The notes beneath the pieces are model-generated. The model searched no databases, was not told the origin of the DNA, and saw only the letters and a program-made list of their open reading frames with translations. The position numbers and the translations under genes were made by a program. This document shows, one piece after another, positions 23,586 to 32,640 of a stretch of DNA of 36,497 nucleotides. The stretch is from an uncultured Bacilli bacterium (GTDB lineage: Bacteria; Bacillota_I; Bacilli_A; RF39; UBA660). Where the stretch lies: NCBI GenBank assembly GCA_947623625.1, contig CANQHD010000006.1, forward strand, positions 1-36,497, given 5' to 3'. Position 1 is the stretch's first letter, and every line of letters begins with the position of its first letter.

Positions 23586-26405
23586 TTAGGATTTGATTAT
23601 CTTCTTTAAAAATTGTCCTGTATAAGATTGACTATTTTTCATGATTTCTTCTGGGGTTCCACAAGCGACAACTTCTCCACCACCTTGTCCACCTTCTGGT
23701 CCAAGATCAATGATATAATCAGCAACTTTGATAACATCTAAATTGTGTTCGATTACAATGACTGTATCTTTATTATCTACTATTTTTTGCAAAATTGCAA
23801 GTAAGCGCTTAATGTCATGCGTATGTAGTCCTGTTGTTGGTTCATCCAAAACAAATAGTGTTTTTCCTGTTGCTTTCTTTTGAAGTTCTTTGGCGAGTTT
23901 TACTCTTTCTGCTTCTCCTCCGGATAAAGTTGGAGCACTTTGTCCTAATTGAATATACCCCAATCCAACTTCCTCTAATACTTTGAGTTTATTGACAATT
24001 TTAGGATGATTTTCAAAGAATGAAATGGCTTCACTTACACGCATTTGTAAAACATCTGCAATGTTTTTTCCTTTATATTTAATTTTTAAGGTTTCACTAT
24101 TATATCTTGTTCCATGACAAACTTCACAAGGAACATAAACATCTGGTAGAAAGTGCATCTCTATTTTTTTAACACCATCACCACGACATGCTTCACATCT
24201 TCCACCCTTCACGTTAAATGAAAATCTATTTTTTTCAAATCCCTGCATTTTTGCTTCTTTTGTTGTTGTAAATAGATCTCTAATATCGTCAAAAACACCC
24301 GTATAAGTAGCAGGATTACTTCTTGGAGTTCTTCCAATAGGACTTTGAGAAATATCAACTAATTTATCAATATTTTTAATCCCTAAAATATTTTTATGTT
24401 TTCCAGGCTTTACTTTAGAACGATAAATTGTTGATGCCACTTTTTTACAGAGAATTTCATTAATTAAACTACTTTTTCCACTGCCGGATACTCCTGTAAC
24501 ACAAGTAAATGTTCCTAGTGGAATTTTAACATCAATATCTTTTAAATTGTTTTCTTGTGCTCCTTTTATTTCAAGAAATTTTCCTGTTCCTTTTCTTCTT
24601 TGTTTGGGAACTTCAATAGAATATTCTCCAGTTAAATATTTACCCGTTAAACTATTTTTATTTTTCATCACTTCTTCTGGAGTTCCACAAGCGACAATTT
24701 CTCCACCTTGATCTCCTGCAAATGGTCCAACATCCACAAGATAATCTGCAGCAAGCATTGTATCCGTATCATGTTCAACAACAATTAAGGTGTTTCCTAA
24801 ATCTCGCATTTCAAGAAGAGATTGTATGAGTCTTTCATTATCTCTTTGATGAAGTCCTATAGATGGCTCATCAAGAACATAAAGAACTCCTGTTAGGCGA
24901 GAGCCAATTTGCGTTGCAAGACGGATGCGTTGTGCTTCACCACCTGACAAAGTTCCAGCACTTCTAGAAAGGGTTAAGTATGTAAGACCAACATTTTTTA
25001 AAAATTTAAGGCGTGATAAAATTTCTTTTAATAATAAATCCGCAATTTTTTTATTTTCTTCACTTAAATTTAAATTTTCAAAAAACAAGATTAAATCTCC
25101 AATACTCATACAGGTGACTTCATATATATTTTTTCCTCCAACTAAGACAGACAAAATATCTTCTTTTAATCTTGCCCCATGACAAGTTTCACATTCTTGC
25201 TCAATCATAAAGTGTTCTAACCATTCACGAATCCAAGTTGAAGTCGTATCCATATAACGTCTTTCTAAATTATTTAAAACGCCTTCATAATAGTCAACCT
25301 GATCGGTAATATTTCCACTTTTTGAAGCATAATGAAAATGAATTGGTGCATCACTTCCATATAAAATATAGTCACGATGTTTTTTAGAAAGCTTTTTATA
25401 AGGCTTATCCATATCAATTTTATAGTGATTACAAAGAGACTCTAATCTTTTAAAATAAATGTTTTCATGATCATCACCCATTGTTGTAATTGCAAATTGA
25501 TTGATGGTTAAATCTTTATTCGGAATCACTAAATCTTCATCCATCCGCAATTTAATTCCCAATCCTTTACAGTCAGGACAAGCACCAAATGGAGCATTGA
25601 AACTAAAAATACGTGGCTCTAATTCTGGAAGAGAAAACTCGCAATAAGGGCAAGCAAATGATTCTGAAAAAACAACTTCTTTGGCATTTTCACCTAATAA
25701 TTGAATAATAACTTTCCCATGAGATAATTTGGTTGCTGCCTCAATTGATTCTGATAAGCGACTCTTGCTATCCTCTTTTAAAACGATTCGATCAATGACT
25801 ACATCAATATTATCTTTTTTATTTTTATCCAGATCTATTTCATCACCAAGATCATACATTTCTCCATTGACACGAACACGAACATATCCTTCTTTTTGAA
25901 GACTTACTAATAAATCTTTATGTGTTCCTTTTTCTCCATGAACAACAGGACTTAAAATAACAAGTTTTGTTCCAAGTGGATACTCCATGACTTTATTAGC
26001 CATTTCTTCTACGCTTTGTCGCTCAATTGGAACATGGTGAGTTGGACAATATGGAACACCCACTCTTGCAAATAAAAGACGAAGATAGTCATAAATTTCT
26101 GTCACTGTCCCAACAGTACTTCGTGGATTTTTAGAAGTTGTTTTCTGATCAATACTAATGGCTGGAGATAATCCTTCAATACTATCCACATCTGGTTTTT
26201 CAGTTCCCCCTAAAAACTGTCTGGCATAACTTGATAAACTCTCAACATATCTTCTTTGTCCTTCTTGATAAATCGTATCAAATGCCAAAGAACTTTTCCC
26301 ACTTCCTGATACACCCGTCATCACAATTAATTTATTTTTTGGAAGACGAATATCAACATTTTTTAAATTGTTTTCTCGAGCACCTTTTACAATAATTTCA
26401 TCCAT
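23586..26405 (-). CDS. uvrA: Excinuclease ABC subunit A
   Basis: The damage-sensing ATPase of nucleotide excision repair. It has two ABC cassettes: Walker A GVSGSGKSS occurs near residues 30 and 640, and each cassette has an LSGGE(A) signature followed by VLDEPS/T-GLH. Zinc-finger CxxC pairs are visible (CPYC...CPDC; CEAC...CEVC). The UvrB-binding region lies in the first half. ATG 26405 (MDEIIVKG) follows GAGGTGG; a GTG nine bases earlier belongs to that site. It is not adjacent to uvrB, unlike in most Firmicutes. Its promoter contains a LexA-like half-conserved palindrome. The genes below it run to whiA without a gap. Confidence 0.98.
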   Translation of the reverse strand: MDEIIVKGARENNLKNVDIRLPKNKLIVMTGVSGSGKSSLAFDTIYQEGQRRYVESLSSYARQFLGGTEKPDVDSIEGLSPAISIDQKTTSKNPRSTVGTVTEIYDYLRLLFARVGVPYCPTHHVPIERQSVEEMANKVMEYPLGTKLVILSPVVHGEKGTHKDLLVSLQKEGYVRVRVNGEMYDLGDEIDLDKNKKDNIDVVIDRIVLKEDSKSRLSESIEAATKLSHGKVIIQLLGENAKEVVFSESFACPYCEFSLPELEPRIFSFNAPFGACPDCKGLGIKLRMDEDLVIPNKDLTINQFAITTMGDDHENIYFKRLESLCNHYKIDMDKPYKKLSKKHRDYILYGSDAPIHFHYASKSGNITDQVDYYEGVLNNLERRYMDTTSTWIREWLEHFMIEQECETCHGARLKEDILSVLVGGKNIYEVTCMSIGDLILFFENLNLSEENKKIADLLLKEILSRLKFLKNVGLTYLTLSRSAGTLSGGEAQRIRLATQIGSRLTGVLYVLDEPSIGLHQRDNERLIQSLLEMRDLGNTLIVVEHDTDTMLAADYLVDVGPFAGDQGGEIVACGTPEEVMKNKNSLTGKYLTGEYSIEVPKQRRKGTGKFLEIKGAQENNLKDIDVKIPLGTFTCVTGVSGSGKSSLINEILCKKVASTIYRSKVKPGKHKNILGIKNIDKLVDISQSPIGRTPRSNPATYTGVFDDIRDLFTTTKEAKMQGFEKNRFSFNVKGGRCEACRGDGVKKIEMHFLPDVYVPCEVCHGTRYNSETLKIKYKGKNIADVLQMRVSEAISFFENHPKIVNKLKVLEEVGLGYIQLGQSAPTLSGGEAERVKLAKELQKKATGKTLFVLDEPTTGLHTHDIKRLLAILQKIVDNKDTVIVIEHNLDVIKVADYIIDLGPEGGQGGGEVVACGTPEEIMKNSQSYTGQFLKKIIKS

Positions 26406-26429
26406 ATATTCCACCTCTTAAACAGGCTT

Positions 26430-26458
26430 ATTGTATCACGAATAAATGTACGTGTAAA
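26430..26458 (-). promoter_or_regulatory. Sigma-A promoter of uvrA
   Basis: The minus strand reads TTTACA, a 17-bp spacer and TACAAT, 24 nt before the ATG. A LexA-like site fills the spacer. Confidence 0.78.
26439..26452 (-). promoter_or_regulatory. lexA_box: Candidate LexA/DinR operator in the uvrA promoter
   Basis: The minus strand reads CGTACATTTATTCG, compared with the Firmicutes consensus CGAACnnnnGTTCG. Eight of ten conserved positions match. Placement exactly between -35 and -10 is where a repressor would block polymerase. Confidence 0.45.
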
Positions 26459-26543
26459 TAGAGAATAAATGGAAATTGATTTTTATAATTTTATCCGTCT
26501 TCTCTTATATTTTACTCTGAATAAAATTTTTTTACCCCCACTT

Positions 26544-26567
26544 AAAAAAGTGAAAATGCGCTTTCAC
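26544..26567 (-). terminator. Terminator of the second SDR gene
   Basis: On the minus strand GTGAAA pairs with TTTCAC around a 6-nt loop and is followed by TTTTTT. It lies 12 nt past the stop codon of the SDR gene and before the uvrA promoter. Confidence 0.7.
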
Positions 26568-26579
26568 ACATTCACACTT

Positions 26580-27458
26580 TTATCCTTTATATTCGCCACC
26601 ATTAATATGGAAAACTTGTCCTGTTGTATAACTTGCATCATCACTAGCTAAATAAACAAAAATCGGTGCAATTTCAAATGGTTGTCCAGCGCGTTTCATT
26701 GGACAATCTGCAGCCAAGAACGGAATTTTTTCAGCCTCCCAACAAGCAGGTTGTAAAGGTGTCCAAAAAAATCCTGGAGAGACAGCATTCACTCGAATAT
26801 TCTTAGGGGCTAAGTTGGTTGCTAAACTTCTTGTAAATCCAACAATGGCACCCTTTGTTGTCACATAATCGATTAACTCTGGTTCTCCTTTAAATGTTGT
26901 TATTGAAGTTACATTGATAATCGAAGCTCCGCTTTTTAAATAAGGCATTGCAGCCCGTGTTAAATAAAACATGCCATAGACATTCACTTTCATCGTATAA
27001 TCAAACTGTTCATCAGAAATATCTTCTAATTTCTTTTGTTGATACTGAACTCCAGCATTGTTGACAAGAATATCTAACTGACCAAATGTTTCAACAATTT
27101 TCTCAATCGCTTGCTTACAAAAACATGGATTCGTTACATCTCCTTGCATTGCCATACAAACGCCACCAAAAGAACGAATATACTTGACTGTATCTTCTGC
27201 ATCTTTTAATTCATTCAAATAACTAATAACAACTTTAGCGCCTTCCTTTGCATAGTAGACTGCAACAGCCCTTCCAAGTCCTGAATCTCCTCCTGTTATA
27301 AAAGCAACTTTTCCAGCTAACTTACCACTTGCTCGATAATTTGGATTATCAAAAATAGGAAGAGGCGTCATAACATATTCAAATCCTGGTTGTCTATCTT
27401 GATGCTGTGGTGGAAATTCAAGAAGAAACTCTGTACATTTTTTTCCAATTTTATTCAA
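26580..27458 (-). CDS. SDR oxidoreductase of the YhdF/general-stress-protein-39 type
   Basis: An NAD(P)-dependent dehydrogenase of about 292 residues, with the long N-terminal extension typical of this subgroup (FPPQHQDRQPGFEYVMTPLP). The cofactor loop is TGGDSGLG. NNAGVQ follows, then the catalytic Ser in NVTSITTFKG, the Tyr/Lys in YVTTKGA, and NAVSPGFFWTPLQP. The C-terminus ends in HINGGEYKG. The start is probably TTG 27458 (first residues NKIGKKC), since GGGTGAT precedes it; an earlier TTG at 27485 has no such site. Gsp39-type relatives in Bacillus are stress-induced. Here it is inserted between uvrB and uvrA. Substrate is unknown. Confidence 0.9.
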   Translation of the reverse strand: MNKIGKKCTEFLLEFPPQHQDRQPGFEYVMTPLPIFDNPNYRASGKLAGKVAFITGGDSGLGRAVAVYYAKEGAKVVISYLNELKDAEDTVKYIRSFGGVCMAMQGDVTNPCFCKQAIEKIVETFGQLDILVNNAGVQYQQKKLEDISDEQFDYTMKVNVYGMFYLTRAAMPYLKSGASIINVTSITTFKGEPELIDYVTTKGAIVGFTRSLATNLAPKNIRVNAVSPGFFWTPLQPACWEAEKIPFLAADCPMKRAGQPFEIAPIFVYLASDDASYTTGQVFHINGGEYKG

Positions 27459-27503
27459 TTTTATCACCCATATAAGTCTACGCAAAGAAAGAAGAAAATA
27501 GAC

Positions 27504-27527
27504 AAAAAAAGAACCAATTACTGATTC
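27504..27527 (-). terminator. Terminator overlapping the end of the 204-residue hypothetical gene
   Basis: On the minus strand GAATCA pairs with TGGTTC (one G-T pair) around the stop codon, followed by TTTTTTTG. It separates this gene from the SDR gene. Confidence 0.65.
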
Positions 27528-28132
27528 AATTTTTTAATCTTTTGACTGCGATATTGAGAAGGTACTCCTTCTTTTAACCCATCGAAAACCACATAATCAT
27601 ATTCATCCCAACAAGAACTTTTATCTTGTAAATAAATATCTGAATTGGTATATATCATTGTAGTTTGTGGAATATCATCACTTAAATAGGAACTTATTGC
27701 TTGACAAAGTGTTTCATCATTAATTCCATTCATAACAAAATGTATTCTTCTTGATTGAGCTTGATCCACTTTTAAAAGTTTAAAAGCTGCCTCGTCTTGG
27801 GATAAAAACATTAACTGTTTTAAGTCTTCTAAGTCCTGATCTCTTAAGTTCAAAAAGCTTTGTTCACTTCTACTATATTGGGATTGTAATTGTTCTAAAA
27901 CTTTAGATGCAACATATTGCTCCCATATTACTAAGTGATGTTGAGGATAGGTTGATAATAACCGTGGTAAATGTCCCCACATAAAAGATGAAAAATGAAC
28001 ACACAAGTCCTGAGGATAATTTTCTTTAATATAAAGAGCTGTTTTTTCTAAATCTCTAGCACTTTGATGCGTAAAAATTTCATTTGTCTGTGTATTATCA
28101 GCAATTTCTCTTTCTAGTATTTTGTTTTTCAT
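27518..28132 (-). CDS. Hypothetical cytosolic protein between uvrB and an SDR gene
   Basis: A 204-residue protein with no signal peptide or membrane helix, which I do not recognise. It is rich in Gln and acidic residues. Alternating strands and helices are suggested: DLCVHFSSFMWG, HHLVIWEQYVASKVLEQL, RRIHFVMNG, TTMIYTNSDIYL, DEYDYVVFDGL. This looks like a small alpha/beta (Rossmann-like) fold without a glycine-rich loop. ATG 28132 follows AAGGAGAG. It has its own terminator and a weak promoter (TTTACT and TACTTA) upstream. The basic KIKKLNQ end is unremarkable. Position suggests neither a repair role nor excludes one. Confidence 0.7.
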   Translation of the reverse strand: MKNKILEREIADNTQTNEIFTHQSARDLEKTALYIKENYPQDLCVHFSSFMWGHLPRLLSTYPQHHLVIWEQYVASKVLEQLQSQYSRSEQSFLNLRDQDLEDLKQLMFLSQDEAAFKLLKVDQAQSRRIHFVMNGINDETLCQAISSYLSDDIPQTTMIYTNSDIYLQDKSSCWDEYDYVVFDGLKEGVPSQYRSQKIKKLNQ

Positions 28133-28220
28133 CAAAACTCTCTCCTTTCTTTTATTTAAGTATCTTCATCTAATAAAATAGTAAACTTTTTTTTATTCAT
28201 TAGACGCAATCAACATTGTA

Positions 28221-30173
28221 TCATTCTTCTGTTTCCATTTCAAACAATAAATCTCTTAATTCCATTGCTCGCTCAAAATCAAGTTGAGCTGCTGCTTGTC
28301 TCATTTCATGTTCTAATCTTTCTTTCATATCACGAATTTCTTGTTTAGTCATCTTTTTCTCAGTTCGTTCTTCTTGATTATCTTGGTTACTAATCACTTC
28401 TCGAATTTCTTTTTGAATCGTTTTTGGAATAATACCATGTTCTTCATTATATTTTTCTTGAATATTTCTGCGACGCATTGTCTCATCCATTGCATATTTC
28501 ATACTATCCGTTATTTTATCTGCATACATAATAACATGTCCATTCGCATTTCTTGCACAACGTCCAATTGTTTGAATTAAGCTTCTCGAACTTCTTAAAA
28601 ATCCTTCTTTATCTGCATCTAAAATAGCGATTAATGAAACTTCCGGAATATCAATTCCTTCTCGCAATAAGTTAATTCCTACTAAAACATCATATTTCCC
28701 TAGTCGTAAATCATGAATAATTTGAAGACGCTCTAGTGTTTTAACTTCCGTATGAAGATAAGCTACTTTAATATCAATTTCTTTTAAGTAATTTGTAAGT
28801 TCTTCTGCCATCCGAATCGTAAGCGTGGTAATTAATACTCGTTCATTTTTTTCTATTCTTTCTTGAATTTCTTCTACTAAATCATCAATTTGTCCTTCTG
28901 TCTTTCTCACTTCAATTGTTGGGTCTAAAAGCCCTGTTGGACGAATAATTTGTTCCACTGTTTTTCCATTTGTTTTCTCAAGCTCATAATCTCCAGGAGT
29001 TGCAGAAACATAAATTGCTTGATGGATTTTTTTCTCAAATTCATCAAACTTTAATGGCCTATTATCAAGAGCACTTGGTAGTCGAAACCCAAAATCTACA
29101 AGATTCATTTTTCTTGCTCTATCTCCATTATACATTCCTCGAACTTGAGGAAGTGTTACATGACTTTCATCAACGACAAGTAAAAAATCTTCGGGAAAGA
29201 AATCCATTAAAGTCGTTGGAGTTTCTCCTTCACTTCTTCCTGCCATATGTCTTGAATAGTTTTCAATTCCATGACAAAATCCTGTTTCTTCTAGCATTTC
29301 TATATCATAACGAGTTCTTTGCTCTAGTCGTTCTTTGGCAAGAAGTTGATTGGTTTGTTGAAAATAATTGAGACGCTCTTCTAATTCTTTTTTAATTCGC
29401 TTGATTGCTAAATGAAGCTTATCATCACTAATAACAAAGTGAGACGCTGGAAATAAACTAATTGTTTTCTTTTTTGTAAGAATTGCTCCTGTTAATACAT
29501 CAATTTCACTAATTCTATCTATTTCTGAACCAAAAAATTCAATTCTATATCCAGTTTGATTTTGATAACTTGGAATAATTTCTAATACGTCTCCCCGAAC
29601 TCTAAAAGTTCCACGTTTAAAATCATAATCATTTCTATCATATTGCATTTCAACAAGATGAGCTAAAACACTATCTCTTTCAACTTCATCCCCGACGGTT
29701 AAGGTGAGCATCTTATTTCGATATTCTTCTACTTCACCAATACCATAAATACAAGAAACAGATGCCACAACAATGACATTTCTCGTGGATAATAGTGAAG
29801 ATGTTGCCGCATGCCTTAACTCATCAATTTCATCATTAATAGAAGAGTCTTTTTCAATATAAGTATCTGTGGATGGCACATACGCTTCTGGTTGGTAATA
29901 GTCGTAGTATGATACAAAATACTCTACTCGATTTTCTGGGAATAATTCTTTAAATTCACTATAAAGTTGCCCAGCAAGTGTTTTATTATGAGCAAGAACA
30001 AGTGTTGGTTTATCCACTTCTTTTATGACATTGGCAATCGTAAAAGTTTTACCTGTACCTGTTGCACCAAGTAAAACTTGATGTTTTTTCCCTTCATTTA
30101 TCCCTTTCACTAATTCTTCGATAGCCTTCGGTTGATCTCCACTAGGCTCATACTTTGATACTAATTTAAACAT
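28221..30173 (-). CDS. uvrB: Excinuclease ABC subunit B
   Basis: The damage-verifying helicase-like subunit of nucleotide excision repair. Walker A GATGTGKT is near residues 40-47. The beta-hairpin region [12 protein letters not shown] follows, with the Walker B-like DESH motif and motif [11 protein letters not shown]. The C-terminal UVR domain (about 615-650) ends in [18 protein letters not shown] and binds UvrC. The length of 650 residues is normal. ATG 30173 ([10 protein letters not shown]) has GGAGG 5 nt upstream; an earlier ATG is part of that site. A TTGTTT/TATAAT promoter lies upstream; no LexA-like site was found there. Confidence 0.98.
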   Translation of the reverse strand: MFKLVSKYEPSGDQPKAIEELVKGINEGKKHQVLLGATGTGKTFTIANVIKEVDKPTLVLAHNKTLAGQLYSEFKELFPENRVEYFVSYYDYYQPEAYVPSTDTYIEKDSSINDEIDELRHAATSSLLSTRNVIVVASVSCIYGIGEVEEYRNKMLTLTVGDEVERDSVLAHLVEMQYDRNDYDFKRGTFRVRGDVLEIIPSYQNQTGYRIEFFGSEIDRISEIDVLTGAILTKKKTISLFPASHFVISDDKLHLAIKRIKKELEERLNYFQQTNQLLAKERLEQRTRYDIEMLEETGFCHGIENYSRHMAGRSEGETPTTLMDFFPEDFLLVVDESHVTLPQVRGMYNGDRARKMNLVDFGFRLPSALDNRPLKFDEFEKKIHQAIYVSATPGDYELEKTNGKTVEQIIRPTGLLDPTIEVRKTEGQIDDLVEEIQERIEKNERVLITTLTIRMAEELTNYLKEIDIKVAYLHTEVKTLERLQIIHDLRLGKYDVLVGINLLREGIDIPEVSLIAILDADKEGFLRSSRSLIQTIGRCARNANGHVIMYADKITDSMKYAMDETMRRRNIQEKYNEEHGIIPKTIQKEIREVISNQDNQEERTEKKMTKQEIRDMKERLEHEMRQAAAQLDFERAMELRDLLFEMETEE

Positions 30174-30252
30174 ACTTGCCTCCATACTATTCTACTATCC
30201 ATCACAAAATTCGTTTTTATTTTTTTAAATCCAACTTTCTCAACTAGACAAT

Positions 30253-30281
30253 ATTATATTCTATCACTATTTTATAAACAA
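30253..30281 (-). promoter_or_regulatory. Promoter of uvrB
   Basis: The minus strand reads TTGTTT, a 17-bp spacer and TATAAT. Its -35 uses the T-rich tail of the preceding terminator. The untranslated leader is about 75 nt. Confidence 0.65.
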
Positions 30282-30309
30282 AACAAGGAAACAACTGGAT
30301 GTTTCCCTG
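30276..30309 (-). terminator. Terminator of the Asn/Gln-rich membrane protein genes
   Basis: On the minus strand CAGGGAAAC pairs with GTTTCCTTG (one G-T pair) around an 8-nt loop and runs into TTTTGTTT. It lies about 50 nt beyond the stop at 30361. Confidence 0.85.
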
Positions 30310-30360
30310 TGATTCTTTTTGACTTTTTTAAATTTATAATTCTCTTTTATTGTATCCGTT

Positions 30361-31773
30361 TTAACTTATTGACTTAATATTAAATTCATAATCAAACATC
30401 CCCTGGGTGACTTCAAAAGTAACAGTATATTGATTACCTTCAGCTAAATTTAAAGTACCATTCGAATTTATATATTTCATTTCGTATTCTATATTTTTAC
30501 TATCAACAAATGTATAAGTTGTGTAAGTATATGAAACATCATCTTTAAATTCGAAACCTGTTGTTCCTACTTTTTTTAACATAAATATATCTGTATGAGT
30601 ACCTAAAGAATAGAGTCCTATTTTATCTCTCAACTCACTTTCTGTTTGAATAGAACTTATATCCTCATTGTTTGATTTCAAATATATTTTATAGTTAGAA
30701 ATCGTTTTTTCGTCTCCTTTAGATGTGTAATATATATTGACTTTAATATAGTCTTTATAATTTCCAAGTGTTTTAAATAATTCTCCATCATTGGCATTCA
30801 TCATATAATTTGTTGTACTCCCATTAGAATCTTCAATTGAAATCGTACATTCTGATCCAAAGCAAGAATATCCACTAACAATTACATTTTCTATTAAAGT
30901 TCCTGTTGTAGAAGAATTAAAGCTATTAGTATCATCACCATTACTCTGGATTGGACTACCATTAATTGTTATATCCCAATTATTAGGATTAAATAACTCT
31001 CCTACAAAACTACTAAATCCCATAAACATCATAATTATAATTGCAACTAGTGCAATACCGACTTGTATAAAAAATCCCAAGAATACTTTTCCAGTGCTTG
31101 TTCCACCTTTAGTAGAACAAATATTTTTTAATTCTTCATTACTCTTTTGTGGATTTTCCGATTTTATTTTATTGATTTGTTTCTTTGCATAATACAAGTA
31201 AACTTTATTCACTAAAAATCCAACTACTATCCCTAACAAAACGGATACAATAAAGACGTTTTTTATTATAAAGTTGGATATTAGCAAACTCACTATAAAT
31301 AAGAGAATACCATATAAGAACATCTTTCTATAAAACATATAAAGGCTTGTAAAAAAGAATCCTGCAAAATTAAATGGTCTAGTTGTAATCTTTTCATAAT
31401 TGTTTCCAATAAATGCTCTTAATAACTCATCATCATTAAAATTAGTATTAGGTGCATAGTTTTGTCCTACATTGCTAAAATTTTGATTTTGTTGTGGGTT
31501 TATTGGCTGAATAACAGGTGTAGGATTTACAACTGGTGATCCTTGATTAGGTATAGGATTTATAATTGTAGAATTCATACCATTAATGTCATTAGAAATA
31601 GGATTATTACTAGGTTGATTAGAATTATTACTTTGCTGTTGGATTGGTGCAACATTTTGATTCGTAGATGTTTCATTCGGGTATGATGGAGGTGTCATAT
31701 TTCCATTAGGAATATTATTGGGTTGCGATGGTGTCATTCCATTATTATCAAACATATTATTAGAATTATTCAT
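30361..31773 (-). CDS. Membrane protein: Asn/Pro/Gln-rich head, DUF2628-like core, extracellular domain
   Basis: A 470-residue protein. Residues 1-115 are low-complexity and rich in N, P, Q and S (MNNSNNMFDNNG, then repeated NPI/PNQ units). Residues 115-205 resemble the DUF2628 core: RPFNFAGFFFTSLYMFYRKM followed by two or three membrane helices. A KSNEELKNIC stretch leads to another helix (about 225-248). The last 220 residues are beta-rich and probably outside the cell, with two cysteines (YSCFGSECTIS) and a Tyr/Thr-rich end. ATG 31773 follows AAGGAGA. The next gene upstream (18 nt) has a similar Q/N-rich segment at its C-terminus, so the two are likely partners. Function is unknown. Confidence 0.75.
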   Translation of the reverse strand: MNNSNNMFDNNGMTPSQPNNIPNGNMTPPSYPNETSTNQNVAPIQQQSNNSNQPSNNPISNDINGMNSTIINPIPNQGSPVVNPTPVIQPINPQQNQNFSNVGQNYAPNTNFNDDELLRAFIGNNYEKITTRPFNFAGFFFTSLYMFYRKMFLYGILLFIVSLLISNFIIKNVFIVSVLLGIVVGFLVNKVYLYYAKKQINKIKSENPQKSNEELKNICSTKGGTSTGKVFLGFFIQVGIALVAIIIMMFMGFSSFVGELFNPNNWDITINGSPIQSNGDDTNSFNSSTTGTLIENVIVSGYSCFGSECTISIEDSNGSTTNYMMNANDGELFKTLGNYKDYIKVNIYYTSKGDEKTISNYKIYLKSNNEDISSIQTESELRDKIGLYSLGTHTDIFMLKKVGTTGFEFKDDVSYTYTTYTFVDSKNIEYEMKYINSNGTLNLAEGNQYTVTFEVTQGMFDYEFNIKSIS

Positions 31774-31791
31774 AAACAATCTCCTTTTTAT

Positions 31792-32295
31792 TTACATTAC
31801 ATTATTTTGATTATTTTGTGTTTGGTTAACTTGTTGCGTTGGCTGTTGTTGTATTGGTTGTTGATATTGATTCGTTGGTTGAGACGAATATTGTATGGAT
31901 GGATTATTGCCATCTTTCTTTATTTTAAAGTATTTTACAATGGCATAAAAGAACAAAGCTAATACTGCAATACTATATAAAGTAGAAACGAATGAACTTA
32001 TTCCCTCTGGTAAAATTGTATAAGTTGTTTCAACACCATTTATTGTAGTAGTATAAGTTCCTGTAATTAAAATACATGCAACCAAAACCCATCCAACAAT
32101 TTTATTTATAGTAAGCTTACCTAATAAATAAATATTACATATTGGAATCCAAGCTAGTGCAGTTCCTTTACCATGGACTAATTTATTAAACTTATTTAAA
32201 AATATAGCTTGTGCAACATATATTCCTATTATAATAAGAAAAATAAATATACCAAATGCAGCGAATGCCGCTAAAAAATTTTCCATATCTTCCAT
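31792..32295 (-). CDS. Small membrane protein with a Gln/Asn-rich tail
   Basis: A 167-residue protein with an N-terminal helix (about 8-32), a cytosolic segment NKFNKLVHGKGTALAWIPICNIYLLGKL that resembles short regions in other Firmicutes membrane proteins of this size, then two further helices (about 67-82 and 100-122). The last 40 residues are low-complexity (QPIQQQPTQQVNQTQ). Total helix count of three or four is uncertain. AAAGGAG precedes the ATG. It is the first gene of a two-gene unit with the DUF2628-like protein, which begins with an equally N/Q-rich region. I do not recognise a function. Confidence 0.7.
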   Translation of the reverse strand: MEDMENFLAAFAAFGIFIFLIIIGIYVAQAIFLNKFNKLVHGKGTALAWIPICNIYLLGKLTINKIVGWVLVACILITGTYTTTINGVETTYTILPEGISSFVSTLYSIAVLALFFYAIVKYFKIKKDGNNPSIQYSSQPTNQYQQPIQQQPTQQVNQTQNNQNNVM

Positions 32296-32638
32296 ATCTA
32301 TATACTCCTTTACTATTAATTATAGTATAGCATTAGTTGACATGATTTTTAGATAAATTATGGAAAAAACTATCCATTTTACAAATGTATAGGAAATATA
32401 TTTTTACTATAAAATTTTTATTATTGCTATTATCAATGCACATTATAATATGTTTCATTATCAATGGGATAAATGTATTTAGTGGTTTCATTTTTTTCTT
32501 TCAGTTCTATATTATTTTTTAACAAATAAATGGAAACGAATGGCAACTACAAATGTCCATTTAGTTATTATTTGTGTTGTCTTGTCCATTTTTTTGAATT
32601 TAAAAGCAATAAAAAAGAAAAGTAGAGTTAAATCTACT
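32296..32638. other. Gene-free stretch between the Q/N-rich pair and the M23 peptidase
   Basis: 343 bp, very AT-rich. It holds the M23 terminator at its right end and, at its left end, a probable extended -10 (TGCTATACT on the minus strand, near 32325) for the Q/N-rich pair. AAATGGA and TCCATTT form an inverted repeat about 20 nt apart near 32526-32560. I see no tRNA, coding frame with a start signal, or known riboswitch. Confidence 0.5.
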
Positions 32639-32640
32639 TT
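32611..32640 (-). terminator. Terminator of ftsE-ftsX-M23 peptidase
   Basis: On the minus strand AAAGTAGA pairs perfectly with TCTACTTT around a 6-nt loop and runs into TCTTTTTT. Its 5' arm begins on the stop codon. Confidence 0.8.

Noticed and set aside
28970-29371. 133-residue plus-strand open frame
   Set aside because: It lies wholly antisense to uvrB, which has full motifs, and no ribosome site or promoter supports it.
30186-30252. CGAATTTTGTG near the uvrB leader as a LexA site
   Set aside because: Only one half-site matches and spacing is wrong.
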